DNA of 41,742 bases from Pseudomonadota bacterium (GTDB taxonomy: Bacteria > Pseudomonadota > Gammaproteobacteria > Burkholderiales > Burkholderiaceae_D). Shown here in pieces: positions 26,695 to 35,269 of this stretch. Numbering within the stretch: the stretch's first letter is position 1; every line of letters starts with the position of its first letter. A program made the position numbers and the translations under genes. The notes beneath the pieces were generated by a model. It made no database searches and had not been told where the DNA came from. It saw nothing but the letters and a program-made list of their open reading frames with translations. Location: assembly GCA_023449275.1 (NCBI GenBank), contig JAEXJM010000023.1, positions 1 to 41,742 on the forward strand. Direction: 5' to 3'.

Positions 26695-27603
26695 TTAATG
26701 GCGTAACATCTGCCTGAGAACGTTCATGGACGACAGCAGAATGCCGCCGATGATGAGAAAGCCGCCTGCGATCTGCGGAAAACGGACGGTTTCATGCAGG
26801 AAAATGACGGCCTCGATACTGCTGAAAAGCGGGATGCTGTAGTAAACGATACCGGCACGGGATGCACCGATGATGTCGACCGAACGGTTCCACAGGAGAT
26901 AGCCGGTCAGGGTAGGGATGACGGCGATGTACAGGATGATCCAGAAAGCCGTGCCGTCCGGCATGTGATAAGTGGACGACATGGCTTCCAGCGCCATCAG
27001 TGGGCAAAGCGTGACAAAGCCGTAACCGAGCATGACGGTCATGAATGCCGTCTGGGGCATATTGGCCGGCCTTTTGCGCACCAGAATGCTGTAAACGGCA
27101 AAAAGCGAGGCGGCCAGCAGCATCCACAGGTCACCGATGGTGAAGGACAGGTCAAGCAGGCGGTGAAAATCGCCTTCCAGTACCAGAACGCCGGTGACAG
27201 CGGTGGCCAGTCCGGCGATCTGGGAACGGGACAGGCGTTCTTTCTGGAATACGACAGCGAAAAAAGCCATGAAAACCGGAGCTGTCGCCGCAATCAGGGA
27301 CAGGTTGGTCGTATCGGTCGTACGGCCTGCCTCGAACATCAGGATACTGTATGTCGAAAATCCCAGTACGCCTGCGGGAACCATCCATTTCCAGTTCCGT
27401 TTCAGAAGGGGAAGGCAACGGAGCGACGCGGCAATGCCGAATGGCAGCATGGCGAGAAAGGTGAACATCCAGCGCCAGAATGCGATTTCGACCGGCGACA
27501 TGGAAAAGGCGACGACCCTGACGAGAGGAAATACCGTGCTCCACAAGACTGTTGCCGAAAGTGCAAGCAGGTAAGCTCTTGCCGCCTGTGATGGTTGCTT
27601 CAT
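26695..27603 (-). CDS. EamA/DMT-family permease
   Basis: Drug/metabolite transporter family: two EamA repeats of about five membrane segments each, 302 residues if translation starts at the ATG at 27603. The frame is open further upstream, but the extra 99 codons have no membrane character and the family almost always starts just before the first helix (here AYLLALSATVLWSTVFPLVR). No strong ribosome-binding site is visible at that ATG. Such permeases export amino acids, nucleosides or other metabolites; the substrate is unknown. Divergent from the acid phosphatase. Confidence 0.88.
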   Translation of the reverse strand: MKQPSQAARAYLLALSATVLWSTVFPLVRVVAFSMSPVEIAFWRWMFTFLAMLPFGIAASLRCLPLLKRNWKWMVPAGVLGFSTYSILMFEAGRTTDTTNLSLIAATAPVFMAFFAVVFQKERLSRSQIAGLATAVTGVLVLEGDFHRLLDLSFTIGDLWMLLAASLFAVYSILVRKRPANMPQTAFMTVMLGYGFVTLCPLMALEAMSSTYHMPDGTAFWIILYIAVIPTLTGYLLWNRSVDIIGASRAGIVYYSIPLFSSIEAVIFLHETVRFPQIAGGFLIIGGILLSSMNVLRQMLRH

Positions 27604-27763
27604 TTGAAAGGACTGAATGACGGGAAAGACGAATGTTACTCCAACTTGCCGGTTGCGCGAAGGCTTTGGGGAGGCCCGTCGTGCCTGCCATTCCGGTGAT
27701 GCGACGTCTTTAAACGAATGAGACTTGAATCCGGACAAGGCAAGCGTTTCGTTCAGGAGGAAA

Positions 27764-27799
27764 ATGGAAAAACGTTTCCCACGAAATTTCCCTGACTGA
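27764..27799 (+). CDS. Putative 11-residue leader peptide before the acid phosphatase
   Basis: A tiny frame (MEKRFPRNFPD) preceded by a near-perfect ribosome-binding site CAGGAGGAAA, ending 11 bases before the phosphatase start. Rich in Phe, Arg and Pro. It could couple or modulate translation of the phosphatase. The sequence supports translation initiation here, but nothing shows a function. Confidence 0.3.
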   Translation: MEKRFPRNFPD

Positions 27800-27810
27800 A
27801 GGTTTCCACC

Positions 27811-29010
27811 ATGCCGACCCGTAAGGATACAGTAGTGATACAGGCTGATGCCGGTGATGCGGATGGCCGTTTGCTTGGCGTCGTCATTTTGACCCGGCAC
27901 GGTATCCGTTCTCCGAAAGAAAACGTCGCCACACTCGAAAAATGGTCACGGAAAAACTGGCCGGAGTGGCCCGGCACCCCCGGCGATTTGACTGAACGGG
28001 GAAGGGAACTCGTTGTGGCGCAATGGGCTGCGTTGAAGCCCTTTTTTGTCCGGCATGGCCTGATACCGGAATTCGGCTGTCCTCCCGCAAGTGACTATCT
28101 AGTCATTGCCGATGAGGACCAGCGTACCCGGCAAACGGCCATGGCTGTTTTCGAAGGGCTGCTTCCCTTATGCCATATCCGGCCGAAATACGGAATCCTG
28201 TACGATTTGCTTTTCCATCCCGATCCGGCCAGTTACCGGATGATGAACAGGAAAAAGGCGCTTGCCGGAGTACAGGCGATGCTCGAACGGATGGCGGAAG
28301 ACCCGGCGATCGACGAGGCACTGGATCTGCTTCAGGATATCACCGAGTGTTGCAGGCTCTCTTTTTGCGGGGAATTGGGCGGAGCGGAACCGTGTACGCT
28401 GAAAGGTTTGCCGTCACATATGCAGATCGATCCCCGCAAGCCGAAACTCGACATGTCGGGCAAATGGTTTACGGCTTCGACGCTGGCGGAAATCATGCTG
28501 CTGGAATACGCGCAGTGGCCCGACAGGAACGCCGGATGGGGCATGGTCGATGAAAGCGTCCTGCAAAAACTGATCCTGATCCATAACGGGGTTTTCAATG
28601 CCACTCACCGTGAACCGCTTCTGGCAAAGGCGGGTGGGGCACATATGCTGGCCTGGATCCGCGATACCCTGCTTTGCGAAAATGCCCCGAAGCTGACGGT
28701 ACTGACGGGGCACGATACGAATATCGCCTGTGTCAGCGGCTTGCTTGGCCTGCATTGGGCCATTCCGGGGCAGGGAAAGGATTCTGTTATTCCCGGCAGT
28801 TTTTTGAGTTTCGAGCGCTGGAAAAATACCAAAAATGAGGAAGAGATACGAATCTGTTTCAGTTCTCCCACATTCAATTCACTTCATGCCTGGCCCGCAC
28901 CGAAGGTCATCCCCGTGCGGGTTCCGGTTGAGCGGGGCCTTTACCGGCCTGATGCGTTTTCAGGGAAGGTCGATGACGTGACAGGAAGTCCGCCTGATGC
29001 CTTGCCATAA
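27811..29010 (+). CDS. Histidine acid phosphatase, AppA/Agp-like, without signal peptide
   Basis: A branch-2 histidine phosphatase. The phosphohistidine motif RHGIRSP carries the nucleophile His30, and the proton donor pair His301-Asp302 is in TGHDTNI. Relatives (AppA phytase, glucose-1-phosphatase) are periplasmic, but this 399-residue protein starts only about 27 residues before the motif and has no hydrophobic signal segment; the upstream frame is closed by a stop six codons before the ATG. Thus it appears cytoplasmic, or is exported by other means. AAGG eight bases before the ATG serves as ribosome-binding site. Substrate unknown (phytate, sugar phosphates or other phosphomonoesters). Confidence 0.88.
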   Translation: MPTRKDTVVIQADAGDADGRLLGVVILTRHGIRSPKENVATLEKWSRKNWPEWPGTPGDLTERGRELVVAQWAALKPFFVRHGLIPEFGCPPASDYLVIADEDQRTRQTAMAVFEGLLPLCHIRPKYGILYDLLFHPDPASYRMMNRKKALAGVQAMLERMAEDPAIDEALDLLQDITECCRLSFCGELGGAEPCTLKGLPSHMQIDPRKPKLDMSGKWFTASTLAEIMLLEYAQWPDRNAGWGMVDESVLQKLILIHNGVFNATHREPLLAKAGGAHMLAWIRDTLLCENAPKLTVLTGHDTNIACVSGLLGLHWAIPGQGKDSVIPGSFLSFERWKNTKNEEEIRICFSSPTFNSLHAWPAPKVIPVRVPVERGLYRPDAFSGKVDDVTGSPPDALP

Positions 29011-29021
29011 GCTGACGGCGG

Positions 29022-29027
29022 TATAAT
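29022..29027 (+). promoter_or_regulatory. Perfect -10 box before the NAD(P)-binding protein
   Basis: TATAAT at 29022-29027, just after the phosphatase stop. A TTGCCA lies 14 bases upstream, shorter than the ideal spacing. Transcription from here would begin near 29034, which fits a start codon at 29067. Confidence 0.4.
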
Positions 29028-29066
29028 GAGCTTTTGTGACGGATGATTTTGTCGGCAGGAGAAATG

Positions 29067-29696
29067 ATGAGATTGCTGGTGATCGGTGCAACGGGCCTTG
29101 TCGGAAGGCACGTTATTGAAAAGGCTCTGGCCGATACCCGGATCGGTTCCATCATCGCGCCCGGCAGGCGTTCATGTGCCATTCATCCGAAACTGCTTTC
29201 CCCGATTGTCGATTTCGATTCCCTTCCTGAATCCGCGCCGTGGTGGCAGGCCGATGCGATAATCTGTACATTGGGCACGACCATCAAAGTCGCAAAAACG
29301 CGGGAAGCTTTCCGTCATGTCGATTACGACTATCCACTGGCGGCTGCCCGGCTGGCGAAAGAACACGGGACTCCGGCTTTTGTCCTGACTTCCGCCATTG
29401 GTGCCGATACCGGTTCCCGTTTCTTTTACAACCGGGTGAAAGGGGAAGTGGAAAGAGATCTTGCCGGTATCGGCTTTGCGTCTCTGACGTTCGTCCGTCC
29501 CGGCCTGATCGGCGGCAAACGGGACAAGTCCCGCCCGATGGAAACGGTGCTCGGTGTTTTCAAGGCCGTGCTCGATCCCGTTTTGCCAAGACGGTACCGG
29601 ACCAATCCGGCAGGCCGTATTGCCGACAAACTGCTGGAAGCGGCTATCACCCGGAAACCCGGCATGCATATCGTCACTTCGGAAGAGATGGCATGA
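29067..29696 (+). CDS. NAD(P)-binding Rossmann-fold protein (atypical SDR)
   Basis: The N-terminus LLVIGATGLVGRHV has the GxxGxxG dinucleotide-binding motif. The segment TSAIGAD and the YNRVKGEVE stretch, with a Tyr-x3-Lys-like arrangement, match atypical short-chain dehydrogenases of the HTATIP2/YbjT kind (usually about 210-220 residues). I start at the second of two adjacent ATGs (29067; 209 residues): AGGAG ends five bases before it, whereas the first ATG at 29064 is too close and the ATG at 29043 has no such site. Substrate unknown. Confidence 0.87.
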   Translation: MRLLVIGATGLVGRHVIEKALADTRIGSIIAPGRRSCAIHPKLLSPIVDFDSLPESAPWWQADAIICTLGTTIKVAKTREAFRHVDYDYPLAAARLAKEHGTPAFVLTSAIGADTGSRFFYNRVKGEVERDLAGIGFASLTFVRPGLIGGKRDKSRPMETVLGVFKAVLDPVLPRRYRTNPAGRIADKLLEAAITRKPGMHIVTSEEMA

Positions 29697-29760
29697 CGCT
29701 TTCCAATGATGATAAAACCGTTTAAGTTGAATATTCAACGTATTGTTTTCAATACAGTAT

Positions 29761-30315
29761 TTATTGTTTTTTAAGGCGGGAAAACCAGCGGTCGATCGCT
29801 TCATCCATTCCATTATCCTGCTGTGGCCGGCCACTTCCGAACCCTTCCAGTACGATGGCGTTTTTCGCCAGTTGTCTGAAATCGGACTGGATGTTTCCGG
29901 GGCCGCCACCGTGCGTAAAGAATACAGCGACTTTCTTGCCACCGAAATCAGCCTGTTTCAGAAAACGCATGACCGGATTGGAGACCGATCCGAACCAGAC
30001 CGGCGTCCCGACAAGGATCAGGTCGTATTGCGCCAGACCGGAAGGCATTCTTTTCAGTACAGGCCAGTTGCCGGTTCTGATTTCGGCTTTCGGCACGTCA
30101 ATCCTGCCCGGGGTGTCACGGGGGTAAGCCTTGACCGTTTCCAGCCGGAACATGTCCGCTCCGGTTTTTTTCTGCAATTGACGGGCGAGATAACCGGTAT
30201 TGCCCGTTTGCGAGTAATAGACGATGAGGACTTTGTCAGACGGAGTTTCCGCTGCCGAAAGAGATGGCGGGATGATGAAGAATATGAGCAAAAGTCCTGC
30301 AAAAAGTTTTTTCAT
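29761..30315 (-). CDS. Exported flavodoxin-like protein
   Basis: A flavodoxin fold protein with a Sec signal peptide. Residues 1-22 (MKKLF, a run of hydrophobic residues, then SLSA-A) are a textbook signal; the mature part begins with VLIVYYSQTGNTGYLA, an FMN phosphate-binding loop, followed by TPVWFGSV and FFTHGGGPGN flavin loops. A flavodoxin outside the cytoplasm is uncommon. The mature domain is about 160 residues. The frame is open further upstream for about 79 codons, but the Met at 30315 places the signal peptide at the N-terminus, so I use it. Folded FMN proteins normally need Tat, and no twin-arginine is seen, so cofactor loading would have to occur after export. Confidence 0.87.
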   Translation of the reverse strand: MKKLFAGLLLIFFIIPPSLSAAETPSDKVLIVYYSQTGNTGYLARQLQKKTGADMFRLETVKAYPRDTPGRIDVPKAEIRTGNWPVLKRMPSGLAQYDLILVGTPVWFGSVSNPVMRFLKQADFGGKKVAVFFTHGGGPGNIQSDFRQLAKNAIVLEGFGSGRPQQDNGMDEAIDRWFSRLKKQ

Positions 30316-30844
30316 GTCGACTCCGGTTGAATTCGTTGCATAGGTGGATTTCAAAGGCGTTTCTTCCTTCAATGCCTGCCGTATCGGCACATGCCAGTTT
30401 ATCCGCCCATCGCGTCCGTAAACAGCGACAAAAATGCCGTTTTTCTGCCTGATTGTCTCATCTGGAGGAATGAGCAGATACGGATTGGCCGTGTAAAGGG
30501 ATTCTGGTCTGGCATGTGTCAGGAAATCCCTGAAAGCATGAAAATGCCTCACTGCCGGATTTGTTTTTCATGGAAACAGTCTGTTTCATTTGACTGGCTT
30601 CAGGTTGAATAAGCATTCACAAATAATTTTCTGGCTGCCATATTGAGACCGGTGGCGAGTTCCTGAACTGTGGTCAGGTCTGGTCAGTTACCTGCTCATG
30701 CTGCCGGCAATGATCTGCCACCTGATATCTGCCGCCTGGTGTTTGCCAGTGAAATTCCCGATGTGGCCAAACCGGCTATCGCAATTCCGGCAGTGTCTGC
30801 CAGCCTGTCGCTTGCCGGATACCTATAGCCAGAGCGTTCTCCGT
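30316..30844. other. 529-base gap between exported flavodoxin and LysR
   Basis: No intact gene. A short rightward stretch, about 30703-30828, reads as a protein-like tail ending PAVSASLSLAGYL and a stop, but has no start and stops soon upstream. It could be a gene remnant; I could not identify it. Confidence 0.4.
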
Positions 30845-31726
30845 TCAGGTTCGTGAACGTATGTACCGGGCAAATTCCTGCAAATAAGGCTTGTCCAGAC
30901 GGTCTTTCCAGAGGGCTTCGAAGATCAGGCTTACCCTGTCGCCATTTTCATCGACGAGCGGCAGCGCATCGTTTTTGCTGGCCTGAAGTTTTGATTCGGG
31001 AAGCAGGGCTGCGCCAAGCCCAATCGATGCCCATTCTTCAAGCACCTGATAACTCAGGGCCTTTCCGGCATATTCCTTCAGTTTTTTACGCTTGCTCCGG
31101 AAAAGGGCGCGGATTGCCCTCGCCAGTCCACACCCGTCCGGCACCATGACAAGGGTTTCTTCCGCAATATCATCGACAGTGGCTGTCTTGCCGGCAGGGA
31201 ATACATTCCCTGCACACGGAATGAAAAAGAGCGGTTCTTCATACAGGAAAGTCCGGTTTGTGCTTTGCCTGCTGTCCTCACTGGCAATGCCCGCCACGAA
31301 ATCGATCAGGCCCTCGTCCAGCATGCGGGACAGGTCGGCCATATTGTGTTCGCTGAAAATGATGTCCATACCGTCATGGGTCTGGCGGAACGGTTCGAGA
31401 ATACGGGCGAAACGGGCGGTATGGACAAGAGGCGAAACGCCGATCCGGATAAGGCGGGGAGCAGAAGCACGATAGTTCCGGACGGTTTCCACCAGTTCGG
31501 CCTGGGAGAAAAGCATTTTTTCGATATAGGGCAGCACATGTTCACCGAATGGCGTCGGCGAAACGGTACGGGTCGTACGGATGAACAGCTTTTCCCCGAA
31601 TTCTTCCTCCAGTTGTGCCAGTCCATTGGACAGCGTCGGCTGTGTCACGCAACACTGTTCCGCCGCCTGCGTGAAAGAGCCGGTTTTCGCCACGGCAAGA
31701 GCATATCTCAATTGATTCAGATTCAT
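30845..31726 (-). CDS. LysR-family transcriptional regulator
   Basis: 293 residues with the LysR winged-helix DNA-binding domain at about 1-60 (the LRYALAVAKTGSFTQAAE opening and TQPTLSNGLAQLEEEFG recognition region) and a periplasmic-binding-like effector domain after residue 90. It is divergent from a small monooxygenase-like gene, with a dyad between them, which is the classical arrangement for a LysR regulator and its target. The effector is unknown. Confidence 0.93.
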   Translation of the reverse strand: MNLNQLRYALAVAKTGSFTQAAEQCCVTQPTLSNGLAQLEEEFGEKLFIRTTRTVSPTPFGEHVLPYIEKMLFSQAELVETVRNYRASAPRLIRIGVSPLVHTARFARILEPFRQTHDGMDIIFSEHNMADLSRMLDEGLIDFVAGIASEDSRQSTNRTFLYEEPLFFIPCAGNVFPAGKTATVDDIAEETLVMVPDGCGLARAIRALFRSKRKKLKEYAGKALSYQVLEEWASIGLGAALLPESKLQASKNDALPLVDENGDRVSLIFEALWKDRLDKPYLQEFARYIRSRT

Positions 31727-31753
31727 ATTTATAGGCTACCTGAATAAATCGCA

Positions 31754-31773
31754 TGTGAAAAGACAATTTCACA
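31754..31773. promoter_or_regulatory. Candidate LysR operator and overlapping -35 box
   Basis: The inverted repeat TGTGAAA-N6-TTTCACA fits the LysR T-N11-A dyad rule. Its right arm contains TTCACA (31768-31773), which pairs at 17-base spacing with TAAAGT at 31791-31796 as a plausible -35/-10 set for the rightward gene. Confidence 0.5.
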
Positions 31774-31846
31774 GGGGAACGGCAGATGGGTAAAGTTCAT
31801 TCAACCGCTTTGGCGGGAAAGACAAATGACCCACAAAGGAGAAAAC

Positions 31847-32128
31847 ATGGCTTATCTTGAAATCACGCTCAACATTGACGATAAAAACCGTCCGGCTGCC
31901 GCCGGGGTTTACAAGCAGTACAGGGATGCCTTTCTGACGCAGATTACCGGTGCGAAATCGAAAGAACTGCTGATCCGTGACGATGATGTACAGGTATTGC
32001 ATGGCTTCGATACGGCAGATAACGCCAGAGCCTATCTTCAGTCAGCGCTTTTCATGAACGATGTCGTCGGGGGCCTTGGCCCTTATCTGAAAGCGCAACC
32101 GGATATCCGTATTTATGACACCGTCTGA
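31847..32128 (+). CDS. Small antibiotic-biosynthesis-monooxygenase-like protein
   Basis: A 93-residue protein starting at the ATG at 31847 (AAAGGAG, five bases before); an ATG at 31826 lacks such a site. The pattern YLEITLNID..., a central VLHGFDTADNARAYL and a closing PDIRIYDTV suggest a ferredoxin-like dimeric alpha/beta barrel of the ABM kind (uncertain). It is next to, and probably controlled by, the divergent LysR regulator. Confidence 0.78.
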   Translation: MAYLEITLNIDDKNRPAAAGVYKQYRDAFLTQITGAKSKELLIRDDDVQVLHGFDTADNARAYLQSALFMNDVVGGLGPYLKAQPDIRIYDTV

Positions 32129-32279
32129 TGTGCGTAAAGAACAGGGCCGCCAGCTGGCACAGTGGTGGCCTTGTCCGGAAAAAAGGACGTTCCCGTGAAA
32201 ACAGTGTCCTTTATTTTTCATTTGCAGGCCGGACAATCGGGATGTGGCCTGACTGCTCATATGGAAAAACGACGGTTGT

Positions 32280-32909
32280 ATGTCTGATCTATGGTTTTTT
32301 GTAGCAGGTCTGGTTGCCGTTTATCTGATACCTGGGCCCGATATGCTGCTCGTGCTGGATGCCGCATTTCACCGGGGGCGTTTCAATGCGTTCATGATTG
32401 CAGTGGGACTGGCAGCTTCGCGTGCCATACATGTCACTCTCTCCGGAGCGGGGCTTGCCTTCATGCAGAAAGGCTTTCCCTGGATATTCCAGCTCGTGCA
32501 TTATGCCGGAGGTGCCTTTCTCATCTGGATGGCGATTGGATTGGTACGGACACGGGTTTTTTATTCGGGAAAGGTTGATGCGGCGGGAATCGTCGGCAGA
32601 ACGGAAAAAAAACTGACAGTGCTTGGCAGGGGATTTTTCACAAACCTCCTGAACCCGAAAGCGCTGCTGTTCTGTTCCGTTTTCCTGCCCCAATTCGTTT
32701 CAGACGGGGCAGGGTATGTCTGGCTTCAGTACACCATACTGGGCATCATTCTGGTTGGTATGGGTTTCCTGTTCGATCTGGTATTCATTCTCGCCGGTTC
32801 GGCAATGGAAAGATTCTTTGCCAATACCGTTATCCAGTCCATCCAGCGATGGGGTTTTGCGCTGGTTTTCCTGTGTACCGGGATAGCCTTTATTTTTGAT
32901 ACATTATAA
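32280..32909 (+). CDS. LysE/RhtB-family amino-acid exporter
   Basis: 209 residues, six hydrophobic segments, with the family motif GPDMLLVL at 19-26 near the N-terminus and a conserved NPKALLFCSVFLPQF stretch around 125. LysE/RhtB proteins export amino acids such as lysine, homoserine or threonine; the substrate is not predictable here. Start after the AAAAACGACGG stretch; 151 bases after the upstream small gene, so cotranscription is possible. Confidence 0.93.
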   Translation: MSDLWFFVAGLVAVYLIPGPDMLLVLDAAFHRGRFNAFMIAVGLAASRAIHVTLSGAGLAFMQKGFPWIFQLVHYAGGAFLIWMAIGLVRTRVFYSGKVDAAGIVGRTEKKLTVLGRGFFTNLLNPKALLFCSVFLPQFVSDGAGYVWLQYTILGIILVGMGFLFDLVFILAGSAMERFFANTVIQSIQRWGFALVFLCTGIAFIFDTL

Positions 32910-32988
32910 TTGGAATTCAATAAATTAAAGAATGATATTAAAGTGATTTATTTGGTTTGTTTCATTCAGTGAAACAGTATGACGACCT

Positions 32989-33855
32989 TCATTTTGCCGT
33001 TTTTTTGGACAACTCGGTAAAAATCACGGCGGCAAAAATCAGGGCTGCGCCGATGTAACCCTGCATTCCCAGGATTTCATGCAGGAAAATGTAGGAGAGA
33101 AGGGCGGAGAACACCGGTTCCAGCGAGAAAATCAGGCCGATTTTTTCAGGTGAGGCGTATCGCTGGGCAATCGGCTGGACGACAAAGCCATACGCGCTGC
33201 AAATCAGTCCAAGCCCGATGATCGCACCCCACTGGACAGGCGTTTGCGGTAATGATGGTGTTTCGAGAAGGCACATGAACACGGTGCCCAGCAGGGAAGC
33301 GACACCCAGCTGGATAACACTGATCAGAAAGGCGTCCGATCCCTTGGCGACCTTGTCGGTGACGATAATATATATGGCGTAGAAAAGGGCGCCTGTCAGG
33401 CAGTAAATGGCACCGAGGTCAAGGGAAATCCCGTCTTTTGCCGTCAGCAGGAACAGACCGGTAATGGCGACCGTAATACTGATGACGATCGTTTTCGAAG
33501 GCGGCGTCTTTTTGATCAGACATTCCAGAACCGGTACGATCACGACAGTCGTGCTTGTCAGGAAACCGGCCGTCGATGCCGTCGTGTGATTGACGCCGTT
33601 GACCATGCCGTAAAAAATCAGGAACAGGATAACGCCCATTCCGATACCCCTGAAGAACGTGGGAACCGTCATCTGACGGTAACGGGGCAGGAAAAGCAGC
33701 GACATGACGAAAAACGCGATACCGAAACGCATGGCGATCAGGTTGTAAGGGCCGATGCCATCCAGCCCGAGCTTCATCAGCAGATAGGAAGACCCCCATG
33801 CCAGTGCCACACTGGCCATCAGAAATTCGGCTTTCCGGCTATTCATTGACATCAT
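32989..33855 (-). CDS. EamA/DMT-family permease
   Basis: Ten hydrophobic segments in two EamA repeats; about 288 residues from the ATG at 33855, or 301 from 33894. The conserved opening SVALAWGSSYLLMKLGLDG follows closely after 33846, so any of the Met codons at 33855, 33852 and 33846 may be the true start; none has a strong ribosome-binding site. Convergent with the LysE gene. Substrate unknown. It is distinct from the first DMT permease in the window. Confidence 0.87.
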   Translation of the reverse strand: MMSMNSRKAEFLMASVALAWGSSYLLMKLGLDGIGPYNLIAMRFGIAFFVMSLLFLPRYRQMTVPTFFRGIGMGVILFLIFYGMVNGVNHTTASTAGFLTSTTVVIVPVLECLIKKTPPSKTIVISITVAITGLFLLTAKDGISLDLGAIYCLTGALFYAIYIIVTDKVAKGSDAFLISVIQLGVASLLGTVFMCLLETPSLPQTPVQWGAIIGLGLICSAYGFVVQPIAQRYASPEKIGLIFSLEPVFSALLSYIFLHEILGMQGYIGAALIFAAVIFTELSKKTAK

Positions 33856-33894
33856 TCTTTTACAACAGGCATCCATAACGGGGATGGACAGCAT

Positions 33895-34265
33895 TTTTCA
33901 TGTATTGTGCGTGACGCCGTTGCTGTCTTCTTCGGATAATCCCGTTGAAAAGGCTGAAAGTGAAACAATAACAATGCTGTGTCATGCGTTTACAGGAAAG
34001 GACGAAAAAAACATTTTATCGGTTTCCGTTTTTATAAGGAAGCTGGTTTCACGGTATAAGGGCCTTGAGGTATGCCATCTTCTCCAGAAAGTGAGGTTAC
34101 ATGGATTATGGCAAGTCGATGCCGCTTATCCTGTTGTGTGTGTTGCAATATTGGAAATTTTTATTCCTGCCAGAATATTGGAAAACGGGTGGATTTTGCG
34201 GCTGCCGGTCTGAAACAAGCCGGTTTGCTTATGCATGCTATTGCCAGTAGGAATAGAATACTTTT
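33895..34265. other. Gap between DMT permease and LysR
   Basis: 371 bases with no supported gene. A 50-codon rightward frame starting near 34099 has a GAGGT only three bases before its ATG and no recognisable features. Confidence 0.5.
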
Positions 34266-35195
34266 TCATTCCTGAAAGGCGTGGCGTTGGCCGGCAATGC
34301 TGTCAGACGGAACGTGGCACCTTTCCGACAGTACGGAGAGGTGTGCCATACTGAAATCGATAAAAGCCCGGGCCGCTGAAGAAAGGTGTCCCTGTTTTCT
34401 GTACACGAGATGCAGGGGAGAATGGGGCAAAGGGTATTCTGGCAGCAGTTCAACCAGTTCTCCCGTCCTGATATGCTCTGCAGCGATGAAAGCCGGCAGT
34501 TCCGTAATGAAACATCCCGACAGGGCACCTTCACGCAGTTGAACATAATCATTTACCGTAAAAATGGCGGGAATATCATAGGCATGCTGTCCGAGTATCC
34601 ATACAGGATGGGCATCAATGGCCGAACCCCATGCCCCACAGGGAAAACATGCAAGATCGGATGGCTCACGCAGTGGTGGCGACACGTCAACCAGTTTGGG
34701 GCTGGCAACCAGAATGTGGCGAAAATCCATCAGGTGACGGGCAACAACGGAATCGTCAGCGATAGTGCCGACGCGTAGCGCGACATCAATTCCGTCCGAA
34801 ATCAGGTCAAGTCTTCTTTCGCTGGTATATACATTCACGGCAATGCCGGGATAAGCCTTCTGGAACCGGCGGATGATGTCCCACCATGGATCAAAAGACT
34901 GCGGCAGAGACAGACGCAACCGTCCCGTCAGATGAGGTTCTCCGGGCAAAACCGAGTGTTCGGCATCAGAAAGCATATCCATTGCCGTACTGGCATGGTT
35001 CAGCAGCCGCGAACCCGTTTCAGTCACCTTGCATCCTTTGACTGTCCGTTCCAGAAGGCACACCCCAAGTTCTTTTTCCAGTTCCAGAATTTTTCTGCTG
35101 AGAGTCGGCAACGCAATGTCATGACTGCGTGATGCAGCCGAGAGACTGCCGCAACGGGCGACCAGAACGAACATCCTGAGGGCATTCAAATCCAT
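34266..35195 (-). CDS. LysR-family transcriptional regulator
   Basis: 309 residues from the ATG at 35195, which follows AGAGG eight bases upstream; an ATG at 35210 adds five residues. Winged-helix domain (MDLNALRMFVLVARCGSL..., TLSRKILELEKELG) and substrate-binding domain (LTGRLRLSLPQSF from about 90), most like the large group of LysR regulators similar to DsdC/AaeR-type proteins. Divergent from an alpha/beta hydrolase that it probably regulates. Confidence 0.93.
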   Translation of the reverse strand: MDLNALRMFVLVARCGSLSAASRSHDIALPTLSRKILELEKELGVCLLERTVKGCKVTETGSRLLNHASTAMDMLSDAEHSVLPGEPHLTGRLRLSLPQSFDPWWDIIRRFQKAYPGIAVNVYTSERRLDLISDGIDVALRVGTIADDSVVARHLMDFRHILVASPKLVDVSPPLREPSDLACFPCGAWGSAIDAHPVWILGQHAYDIPAIFTVNDYVQLREGALSGCFITELPAFIAAEHIRTGELVELLPEYPLPHSPLHLVYRKQGHLSSAARAFIDFSMAHLSVLSERCHVPSDSIAGQRHAFQE

Positions 35196-35230
35196 ACAAA
35201 ATCCTCTCATTTATGGAAGGGGGATTGTCA

Positions 35231-35254
35231 TTTTACCTGCTTCCGGAGGTAAAA
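35231..35254. promoter_or_regulatory. Strong dyad in LysR/hydrolase promoter region
   Basis: The inverted repeat TTTTACCT-N8-AGGTAAAA has perfect eight-base arms. It covers the expected -35 position of a rightward promoter whose -10 box TATAAT lies at 35264-35269. A weak -35 covered by the dyad suggests activator- or repressor-controlled expression of the hydrolase. Confidence 0.6.
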
Positions 35255-35263
35255 ACGGCTCTC

Positions 35264-35269
35264 TATAAT
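35264..35269 (+). promoter_or_regulatory. -10 box of the alpha/beta hydrolase gene
   Basis: A consensus TATAAT, with transcription predicted to start near 35276. This rules out the ATG at 35268 as the start and supports the one at 35325. Confidence 0.6.

Noticed and set aside
27604..27900. N-terminal extension of the DMT permease
   Set aside because: It overlaps the start of the acid phosphatase, has no hydrophobic or family character, and the permease is complete from 27603.
31754..31773. CRP site reading of TGTGA...TCACA
   Set aside because: The arms are separated by ten bases, not the six of the CRP consensus; the LysR dyad explanation fits better.
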